Assembly (NCBI GenBank): GCA_016926765.1 | Contig: JAFGNY010000157.1 | Span: forward strand, 1 to 7,174 | Origin: Bacteroidales bacterium | Lineage (GTDB): Bacteria; Bacteroidota; Bacteroidia; Bacteroidales; FEN-979 | Reading direction: 5' to 3' | Length of the DNA stretch: 7,174 nt | Notes under the pieces: generated by a model | The model's input: only the letters and a program-made list of their open reading frames with translations | The model's database searches: none | Told to the model about the DNA's origin: nothing | Part shown: piece by piece, positions 1-5,711 of the stretch | Numbering within the stretch: the stretch's first letter is position 1 | Layout: every line of letters starts with the position of its first letter | Translations under genes and position numbers: made by a program

Positions 1-26
1 AAACCGGGATTGCAAACCGGGATTGC
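1..26. repeat. 13-bp exact direct repeat inside the ATPase gene
   Basis: AAACCGGGATTGC occurs twice back to back (1-13 and 14-26). As 13 is not a multiple of three, the two copies are read in different frames, giving NPGL and QSRF, which together make up the conserved arginine-finger motif of the CbxX family. The motif is intact, so this is probably coincidence and not a recent duplication. Confidence 0.85.
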
Positions 27-1341
27 TGTTAATAAACCGATGCATCTCCTCCGTGTATCCTGCAACGATCACCACCAGCCGGTCACGGTAATCGTCCATT
101 CGTTTCAGCAGGGTCTCCACTGCTTCCGTACCAAAATCACGTCCTGAATCTTCCGGGATCAGGCTATACGCTTCATCGATGAACAGCACCCCATCCAGAG
201 CTGACTGCACGACTTTATCCGTATTTTTTGCCGTATGACCAATGAATTCAGCCACCAGTCCCGACCGGTCGACCTCCACCAAATGGCCTTTTTTCAACAA
301 GCCGAGTGCTTTGTAAATGCGCCCCATCAGCCTCGCAACAGTTGTCTTTCCCGTACCGGGTGAACCGGAAAAAACCCAGTGAAGGGCTTGAGGATTGGGG
401 CTCATTCCTCTTTCACGGCGAATTTTCTCGATCCTGATCAGTCCGATCAGGCTTTCGATCTCCTCCTTGATCTCCCGCAGGCCTACCAGTTGATTTAACT
501 CGTTCAGAATCTCCTCCAGGGACTCCGGTTTCTCATGTTCCTCTGCTGTCTTTTTCTTTTCCGGAGAGGAAGATTGAACCTGAACCTGTTGGGTATTCTC
601 CTCAGCAGGTTCATCCATTGCGCCTTCAATAGGTTCTCCGCCGGATTGATCTGCGAAAATATTCATCACCACCATCCAGGTTCCATTCCCATAACACATT
701 TTGCTGATCCTGTATCCCTCACCCAGCTTTTCATTCACATCATTTACAGGCATGTTGGGATTGTATACATAAAACTGATTTTCGATCAGGGGTGTTTTTG
801 TCATTACCAAAGCCCATTTCCCCTTGCCGGGCGACAACGAGGTGATGGAATACCCTTTATCCCAATACTGCTTGATCACATCGTCGGGCACTTGATTGTA
901 GAGTCCGTAGATCTGATGGGTGAAAGCTTCAAATTTTGACATCACCAGCGCCCAGATGTCATATCCGTATACAATCTCAGTAATGTAAAATCCATCCTTG
1001 TATCCCTGTTTGATCTCTTTTTCCGGAAAATCGTTCCGTGTATTCCAGCGCTGATCGGTAAATCCACTGTTTTGCGACATGACAATAAACCACCGGCCGT
1101 CTCCTCCGTAACCAATGGATGTAACATCATATAATTCATCCCAGCCCTCCTTGATTGGTTCCGCAGGGAATTTTTCCCGTGTTGACCACCGCTGACCGGT
1201 AAAACGGCTGGAATCATCTTCGACTACTACCCACTCACCCGATCCTGCAGCGATCAGGCTGATATGCGACCCTTTTTCCCAAATCTTATCGATCTTCTTT
1301 TCGGGAAAATCCTTAGAGACAAAATAGTTGTTTTCCGCCAT
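1..1341 (-). CDS. CbxX/SpoVK-type AAA+ ATPase with N-terminal five-fold DUF7477-like repeats (3' end outside window)
   Basis: The frame is open from the ATG at 1341 to base 1, giving 447 residues with the C-terminus missing. Residues about 5-228 hold five repeats of 46-47 residues. Each has an aromatic-GY/F-x-I core and a G-x-W-x-VVM strand, with anchors at W21, W67, Y114, W160 and L206, and a Q-aromatic strand recurring at Q50, Q97, Q143 and Q189. I recall a similar pattern in DUF7477 of plant casein-kinase-1-like proteins. A polar, acidic Q/S/K-rich linker (about 229-275) leads to an AAA+ domain. This shows Walker A GSPGTGKTT (326-334), Walker B GVLFIDEA (384-391), a sensor-1 region VVIVAGY (423-429) and the CbxX arginine-finger motif NPGLQSRF (440-447, R446). 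The AAA+ family uses ATP hydrolysis to remodel partner proteins (Rubisco activase CbbX, SpoVK, EccA). No signal peptide or membrane segment is visible, so it is probably cytosolic. The repeats probably recruit a partner; the target is unknown. It lies 14 bp after the LamG protein gene. The ATPase family is firm, the repeat name less so. Confidence 0.93.
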   Translation of the reverse strand, partial: MAENNYFVSKDFPEKKIDKIWEKGSHISLIAAGSGEWVVVEDDSSRFTGQRWSTREKFPAEPIKEGWDELYDVTSIGYGGDGRWFIVMSQNSGFTDQRWNTRNDFPEKEIKQGYKDGFYITEIVYGYDIWALVMSKFEAFTHQIYGLYNQVPDDVIKQYWDKGYSITSLSPGKGKWALVMTKTPLIENQFYVYNPNMPVNDVNEKLGEGYRISKMCYGNGTWMVVMNIFADQSGGEPIEGAMDEPAEENTQQVQVQSSSPEKKKTAEEHEKPESLEEILNELNQLVGLREIKEEIESLIGLIRIEKIRRERGMSPNPQALHWVFSGSPGTGKTTVARLMGRIYKALGLLKKGHLVEVDRSGLVAEFIGHTAKNTDKVVQSALDGVLFIDEAYSLIPEDSGRDFGTEAVETLLKRMDDYRDRLVVIVAGYTEEMHRFINSNPGLQSRF

Positions 1342-1350
1342 ACTGCTTTC

Positions 1351-1357
1351 TCCCCCT
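1351..1357 (-). promoter_or_regulatory. Shine-Dalgarno of the AAA+ ATPase gene, overlapping the upstream stop codon
   Basis: On the minus strand AGGGGGA lies nine bases before the ATG at 1341, and it overlaps the TAG stop (1358-1356) of the preceding gene. It fixes the start of the ATPase and suggests translation coupled to that of the LamG-SH3 protein. Confidence 0.75.
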
Positions 1358-2939
1358 AATCATAATAATAGTATCTATCCCTGCTGAACGCTCCCGAAAA
1401 CAACGTAATGCCAAAAATAATTGCGCCAATTACGATGAAAACGAAGAAGAGATAAAAAAAGACCAGAAAAGCTAGAAGGTTAAAAACCAACATGAAGATG
1501 ACCCGTAAACTTCCTCCTTTCCATCCGCCAACAACAAAACTCTCCAGGATCATCACACAGGTCATCAATAAAATGATAAGAGTGACTGCGTAGAGGAACC
1601 AATGAATCGGGCGGTCGAAACCGACAGGGAGGATATTGAATCCCTCTGAGAAATACCATTCCAACTCCGAGCTGTCCCATATACCAGCCACTAACAATGT
1701 TAAAGCGCCGATAATCCCAATGGTCAGGGGCCACCATCTGAAACGGTAGTAAGTAAAGAACCGGCGTAAGAAAGGCGTTTTATACGCATCCGGATCAGAT
1801 CGGCTTGCCCCCATCGCACCCTGCTGGTGATTGCCAAATCGCCAGAAAAAACCTTCGATTCTGTAAAAGTACCGGAAAGCGAAGAAGAGGAGGACAGCGC
1901 ACACAATGACGATAATCCAGGATCTTAACGATGTGAACTTAAATAAATTACGCAGAGTATATTTCAACGTGAATGCCAGACCGGAACCGTCAGCAGGATA
2001 GGTATTTTCATACAATGTGGAATTGCTGATATAGCCTATTTTATCTCCTGAATAAGATACCTTCGCCCAGTCTTCATCGAGTGTGATAATGGTGATTGTA
2101 TCGCCATCATTGAGGTAAGACTGAATATTCGAACTGTTTGCCTGTGCATAGACACGGAACTTTGATTCGGAGGTGCGCCTCACCGGATTGTCCCGAAGTT
2201 CTGCAAGTTTTGCCTCTTCCCGTTTTTTACGGTAATCGACGCGTTCTTTGATAGGGAATTCATCTGTATCGACAGTGATGGCTCCTTCAAACAAGTATTC
2301 GAGTTCAGGGATGGAAAGCAACCGGTCATAAATCCTGACTTCGTCTACGACGCCTTCGAAATTTCCGATCGTCAGAATCTCAGATCCTTTTCCCATTTTC
2401 CCCGGACTGGCAAATACCTGATTGTTCACAATCATTCTCACTGCTTGATTGGGCTGGTCATAAAGTACAGCCATAAAGACCCATTCTGTCGTCACCAGCG
2501 GACCATACAAAATTCCGTCCTTTCCGCAATTGGCCGACCAGTGGTATTCCCCGTCATCTTTATCGATGACCATCCCACGACAATACTCCTTATCGCCGTT
2601 TGCGATCAGATCTTTATGGCCATACGTTTTGTCGGTTTTAATCCAGGCAGCAATTGTGAGAACAGGATAAGTTGAAGGATTGATATCGACCGGCGCCCAT
2701 AATCCGCGCTTGTAGATTCCTTTTCCCTGAACAAACTGGGTAGCTGCCCTTGGGGTTCCATTCCTGTCGACTACTGCTTTGGCGGAATGTAAGGGTCCGT
2801 GTTTCCGATGGTTACTGCCATCCGTTCCTTTACCATTCATCGGATAATAGGCAACGAGTCCCGAGTCAAGGGATTGAATCTGGGGATGGACGATTAAAAA
2901 AGAAAAAAGAAGCAGCAAAAGAAGAAGATGCTTTTTCAT
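1356..2939 (-). CDS. Secreted/membrane LamG-SH3 protein with about four C-terminal transmembrane segments
   Basis: 527 residues. A signal peptide (basic MKKH, then a leucine-rich core to about 17) is followed by a LamG/concanavalin A-like domain at about 25-218. Its marks are the entry motif GLVAYYPMNG, the strand LTIAAWIKT (94-102) and the closing signature VDEVRIYDRLLS (198-209). A charged, probably helical stretch (228-252) precedes a bacterial SH3-like domain (258-310) ending in WAKVSYSG..IGYISNSTLY. Hydrophobic segments follow at about 339-358, 402-421, 446-468 and 480-515. The last is long enough for a helical hairpin. The tail is RDRYYYYD. Basic residues cluster in 359-401, which would put that loop in the cytosol and LamG and SH3 in the periplasm. 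LamG domains usually bind glycans or proteins, and SH3b domains often bind peptidoglycan or peptides; the ligand here is unknown. No Shine-Dalgarno is evident. It probably forms a unit with the ATPase gene downstream. Domains are well supported, function is not. Confidence 0.92.
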   Translation of the reverse strand: MKKHLLLLLLLFSFLIVHPQIQSLDSGLVAYYPMNGKGTDGSNHRKHGPLHSAKAVVDRNGTPRAATQFVQGKGIYKRGLWAPVDINPSTYPVLTIAAWIKTDKTYGHKDLIANGDKEYCRGMVIDKDDGEYHWSANCGKDGILYGPLVTTEWVFMAVLYDQPNQAVRMIVNNQVFASPGKMGKGSEILTIGNFEGVVDEVRIYDRLLSIPELEYLFEGAITVDTDEFPIKERVDYRKKREEAKLAELRDNPVRRTSESKFRVYAQANSSNIQSYLNDGDTITIITLDEDWAKVSYSGDKIGYISNSTLYENTYPADGSGLAFTLKYTLRNLFKFTSLRSWIIVIVCAVLLFFAFRYFYRIEGFFWRFGNHQQGAMGASRSDPDAYKTPFLRRFFTYYRFRWWPLTIGIIGALTLLVAGIWDSSELEWYFSEGFNILPVGFDRPIHWFLYAVTLIILLMTCVMILESFVVGGWKGGSLRVIFMLVFNLLAFLVFFYLFFVFIVIGAIIFGITLFSGAFSRDRYYYYD

Positions 2940-2971
2940 GAGTCAGTCCGATTATGAAATTCTTGAAAATA

Positions 2972-3013
2972 TCAATCCCCCTCCCAGGCATGGTGTCCAG
3001 GGAGGGGGATTGA
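2972..3013 (-). terminator. Rho-independent terminator or attenuator hairpin
   Basis: A perfect 14-bp inverted repeat: TCAATCCCCCTCCC at 2972-2985 pairs with GGGAGGGGGATTGA at 3000-3013, with a 14-nt loop. On the minus strand the stem lies 14 bp after the stop of the DUF6232-like gene and is followed directly by TATTTT, the usual layout of an intrinsic terminator. It ends 32 bp before the LamG-SH3 start, so it either separates the two genes or lowers read-through into the downstream pair. Confidence 0.8.
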
Positions 3014-3027
3014 CAGGGTTGCTCCTC

Positions 3028-3390
3028 CTATCCCCGATGAACGATCGCATCGTTCAAGGCAGTAATTACCTTGCTGATAAATTCCTGATCGGTACTTGAC
3101 AATGCCTCCTGGTCCCCTGATGCTGAGCTCATTAACACTCCGTATTTTGTCTTTTGCAAGAAAAACCAAAGGGCAGCGGCAGCAATGACAATCACCGCAA
3201 TCCACCATTTCCAGATGAATAACAGCAGTCCGACAACTGCGAGAATAATAGGCCATTTCCGGCTCGGTTTGTAGATTACCTGTGTCACAGAGGTTACACC
3301 ACTCATTGAGTGGGTAGTGCCATAAGTCATGAAACGAGAGTTTGTTACTTTAACGTCTCCTTGTTCAAAGAATACTTTTTCCTCGGCCAT
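3028..3390 (-). CDS. DUF6232 family small membrane protein
   Basis: 120 residues. The N-terminal part (about 5-42) has the pattern VFFEQGDVKVTNSRF..YG.T..M..VTSV and is followed by basic KPSRK. Two hydrophobic segments (about 46-60 and 62-78) are separated only by a KW turn and so form a helical hairpin. The C-terminal part (about 83-120) reads YGVLMSSASGD.EAL and ends in a helix with ALNDAIVHRG. From memory this is the layout of DUF6232, whose members look like a bacterial PH-type fold split by a membrane hairpin. No biochemical role is established that I know of. Lysines and arginines on both sides of the hairpin place both soluble halves in the cytosol. Translation starts at the ATG at 3390 in an AT-rich leader without a Shine-Dalgarno. 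It is the first gene after the 118-bp gap, and a terminator hairpin follows it, so it may be transcribed mostly alone. Confidence 0.88.
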   Translation of the reverse strand: MAEEKVFFEQGDVKVTNSRFMTYGTTHSMSGVTSVTQVIYKPSRKWPIILAVVGLLLFIWKWWIAVIVIAAAALWFFLQKTKYGVLMSSASGDQEALSSTDQEFISKVITALNDAIVHRG

Positions 3391-3508
3391 AGTGCAAATT
3401 TTTTAGTAAATGAATACGGGATTTTTTCTTGATGATGTAAAAATATGAATGTTTAGCCAGCTTTTCGTGACTTTATTAGAAAAAAATTTATCAACAGCGT
3501 AGACCAAC
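3391..3508 (-). promoter_or_regulatory. AT-rich intergenic region, probable promoter region of the DUF6232-led block
   Basis: This 118-bp stretch separates the stop of the flavin oxidoreductase gene from the start of the DUF6232-like gene. It is the only sizeable gap between the two blocks and is clearly richer in A/T than the coding DNA. On the minus strand, TATTTTTA (3445-3438) is close to the Bacteroidota -7 consensus TAnnTTTG, but no TTG is found at the expected -33 distance. No hairpin was found for terminating the upstream operon, only a run of seven Ts near 3480-3490. A promoter is expected here from position; the exact site is not supported. Confidence 0.35.
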
Positions 3509-4456
3509 CTATTTAAAACTGTATTGAATGATCTTGGTCTGTACATCCCTGAATTCCTTCATGATCTCCTCCACAATTTCCCCGGCGGGTTTTAACTCGC
3601 TGATCAATCCTGAAACCTGTCCGATCTCCAGTTCCCCCTCATCAAGATTTCCTTCCAGCATACCTTTCTTCGCTCTTCCTTGTCCGAGCAGAGCAGACAG
3701 CTCATCCGCAGAAGCTCCGGCATCTTCCAGTTGGTGCACCTCCCGGAAAAAATTATTCTTCAGCAATCTCACCGGACCAATCCGTTTCAAGGAAAGCATG
3801 GTATCTCCCTCTGATGCCTCCACGATCATCTGTTTAAAAAGAGGATGTGCCGATGATTCGGGCGTTGCAACAAATCGGCTGCCAATCTGGACCCCTTCAG
3901 CGCCCAGTGCAAAAGCGGCAAGCATTGCTTTTCCGGACGCGATCCCCCCGGCAGCAATCACTGGAATAGTAACTGATTTGCAGATCTGAGGGATCAATAC
4001 CATGGTAGTGGTTTCTTCCCTGCCGTTATGTCCTCCTGCCTCAAAACCTTCAGCGACAACTGCATCCACACCGGCATTCTGACATTTAACGGCGAACTTA
4101 CTGTTGGCGATCACATGGACAACAGTGAATCCTTGATCCTTCAGAATGTGTGTCCAGGTGGAAGGATTGCCGGCAGAGGTGACAACGATCTTCACATTCT
4201 CTTCTTCGAGGATACTGAACTTCTCGTCATTCCTCTCATACATCAGGGGAATGTTGACACCAAACGGGTGATTCGTTGCTTGCTTGCATTTGCGAACCTG
4301 CTCGCGGAGGAGGCCTGGGTCCATTGAGCCGGCACCAATCAGGCCGAGCCCCCCGGCATTACTTACAGCTGAAGCTAATCTCCATCCGCTGCACCAAATC
4401 ATCCCGGCCTGAATAATTGGATAACGGATGTCAAACAGACGGGTAATCCGGTTCAT
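3509..4456 (-). CDS. NAD(P)H-dependent flavin oxidoreductase, nitronate monooxygenase/FabK-like
   Basis: 315 residues, a typical length for the family, forming an FMN-binding TIM barrel. Visible motifs are the N-terminal RYPIIQAGM (11-19), NAGGLGLIG (33-41), the EGFEAGGHNG segment (136-145) with the family's conserved histidine at H143, the phosphate-binding strand IPVIAAGGIASG (164-175), and GAEGVQIGSRF (185-195). Family members either oxidise alkyl nitronates (2-nitropropane dioxygenase) or, as FabK, reduce enoyl-ACP with NAD(P)H. Sequence alone does not separate these roles. Sitting behind a hydroxyacyl-CoA dehydrogenase and a thiolase, an enoyl-thioester reductase or a detoxifying activity on an acyl-CoA-derived compound is as plausible as nitronate oxidation. 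The start overlaps the thiolase stop by four bases (ATGA), with AAGAAGG four bases upstream as a possible ribosome site, so translation is probably coupled. Probably cytosolic. The family is sure, the substrate is not. Confidence 0.93.
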   Translation of the reverse strand: MNRITRLFDIRYPIIQAGMIWCSGWRLASAVSNAGGLGLIGAGSMDPGLLREQVRKCKQATNHPFGVNIPLMYERNDEKFSILEEENVKIVVTSAGNPSTWTHILKDQGFTVVHVIANSKFAVKCQNAGVDAVVAEGFEAGGHNGREETTTMVLIPQICKSVTIPVIAAGGIASGKAMLAAFALGAEGVQIGSRFVATPESSAHPLFKQMIVEASEGDTMLSLKRIGPVRLLKNNFFREVHQLEDAGASADELSALLGQGRAKKGMLEGNLDEGELEIGQVSGLISELKPAGEIVEEIMKEFRDVQTKIIQYSFK

Positions 4457-5694
4457 TCAGCCTTCTTATATACGATCGCAACCAGCGACTTATCGTCACC
4501 TCCCATGTTGATGGATAATCCGTATGGCCGTTCAGCAGTAATGGGGATCTGGGAATCTCCTGCTTTTCCGGTAAGCTGTTCGAGAATGGTCACGGCCTGG
4601 TGCACGCCAGTAGCACCGGTTGGATGTCCCCAGCCTACAAGCCCACCAGTGGTGTTAAACGGGATCTTGCCTGTTCGCTTGGTATGCCCCTGGAGAATAA
4701 ATTCAGCTCCCCCGCCATGAGGCGCAAATCCGATGGCTTCTGTTGCAAGAATACCCGCAATAGTAAAACAATCGTGGCATTCAACTGTCCCCAGCTGATC
4801 TTTGGTAATCCCTGCCGATTCCAGCGCTTTTCTGACCGCTTCACGTGTGGTGGCAAGCACGGTCAGGTCTTCAGGAGATTTTGTGAGATCCTCTTCAGCC
4901 TGACCGATCCCAACAACCTCAATGGCTTGGTTTTTCGGAATTCCTACCCGTTTTAAGCCTTCCTCCGAAACAACTGCAATAGCAGATGCTCCATCAGAAA
5001 CCTTGGAACAATCGAATACATTCAGGCTATCAACAAAACCCCGGGGGTTGGGAGCCATCATCCCGGTGGCGAACAAATCCTCTGTCGTGTTATGATACTC
5101 CTGGGCAGTAGGACAAAGCCGTGCATTTTCAATGGCATTGACAAACCATTGAGCCATCGCTTCCCTCGGTTTTTCCTTGCCAAATTTTTCCTGGTAAGCT
5201 TTCGCCCGGTCACTGAATTTCCCCGGGAAATAATAGGCATGTCCCTCTTTCCGGTCTTTGGCCCATCCGGCAGCAGCCAGGATATCAGCGCCATAGATCG
5301 CCTTAACCGTATTTTGGACTTCCACGCCAACCACCAGGACAACATCAGCCGTTTCAGCTAACACCGATTTAATACCGGTAGCCAGCGCCAAGGCCCCTGA
5401 TCCGCAGGCGCCTTCAACACGAACCGCAGGTTTATAGCGTAACCCGGGATCAATCGTTGGCATGAAAGCTGCCAGGTTCCCCTGACGGTTGAAACGGGCT
5501 GCAATAAAGTTTCCAACCACTGATTCATCTACGTTTTTGGCTCCGCCAATTTGTTTCAGAACACCCTGTCCGGCCTCAATCATATAATCTTCAATTCCCG
5601 GGCGCGGTTTTTTAGGGTTAAATTCTTTCCTTCCTGTCCCCAGAGAGATGGTGTTGTAGCCTGCCACCATATAGATTTTTTTGCGTAATTTCAT
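4453..5694 (-). CDS. Thiolase family protein (acetyl-CoA acetyltransferase, SCP2-thiolase-like)
   Basis: 413 residues, full length for a thiolase. The nucleophilic cysteine is C97 in VEGACGSGALAL. ECHDCFT (305-311) carries H307 and C309, and GWGHPTGATG (354-363) carries the catalytic H357. The C-terminal Cys-x-Gly motif of classical biosynthetic and FadA-type thiolases is replaced by NMGGDD (396-401). This fits the SCP2/SCPx branch, in which the HDCF cysteine is thought to be the second catalytic thiol. The expected reaction is reversible thiolysis of a 3-ketoacyl-CoA to acetyl-CoA (or propionyl-CoA) and a shortened acyl-CoA. Members of this branch often take branched or bulky substrates, so chain specificity is open. 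It follows the dehydrogenase gene after 17 bp, and its last four bases overlap the oxidoreductase gene. The start at 5694 is supported by a strong Shine-Dalgarno sequence. Presumed cytosolic; no signal peptide. Confidence 0.94.
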   Translation of the reverse strand: MKLRKKIYMVAGYNTISLGTGRKEFNPKKPRPGIEDYMIEAGQGVLKQIGGAKNVDESVVGNFIAARFNRQGNLAAFMPTIDPGLRYKPAVRVEGACGSGALALATGIKSVLAETADVVLVVGVEVQNTVKAIYGADILAAAGWAKDRKEGHAYYFPGKFSDRAKAYQEKFGKEKPREAMAQWFVNAIENARLCPTAQEYHNTTEDLFATGMMAPNPRGFVDSLNVFDCSKVSDGASAIAVVSEEGLKRVGIPKNQAIEVVGIGQAEEDLTKSPEDLTVLATTREAVRKALESAGITKDQLGTVECHDCFTIAGILATEAIGFAPHGGGAEFILQGHTKRTGKIPFNTTGGLVGWGHPTGATGVHQAVTILEQLTGKAGDSQIPITAERPYGLSINMGGDDKSLVAIVYKKAE

Positions 5695-5699
5695 GGTAT

Positions 5700-5706
5700 C
5701 TCCTCC
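5700..5706 (-). promoter_or_regulatory. Shine-Dalgarno of the thiolase gene
   Basis: GGAGGAG on the minus strand lies in the 17-bp gap between the dehydrogenase stop and the thiolase ATG, with five bases between it and the ATG. It confirms the thiolase start. It is a near-perfect match to the anti-Shine-Dalgarno sequence, in contrast to the leader-gene starts in this window, which have none. Confidence 0.8.
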
Positions 5707-5711
5707 GTTTT

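Noticed and set aside
535..939. Plus-strand open frame of 134 codons
   Set aside because: It is antisense to the DUF7477-like repeats and linker of the ATPase, has a Leu/His/Ile-rich unlikely composition, and shows no domain or ribosome site.
942..1217. Minus-strand open frame of 91 codons
   Set aside because: It is out of frame within the ATPase repeat region, whose frame is continuous and strongly patterned.
2940..2971. Promoter of the LamG-SH3 gene (TATTTTCA after the hairpin)
   Set aside because: It matches TAnnTTTG only partly, doubles as the terminator T-tract, and has no credible -33 element.
3480..3508. Terminator of the acyl-CoA operon
   Set aside because: There is a T-run on the minus strand but no stable stem in front of it.
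3528..3989. Plus-strand open frame of 153 codons
   Set aside because: It is the antisense shadow of the flavin oxidoreductase, with a Ser/Pro-rich translation typical of the complement of a real gene.
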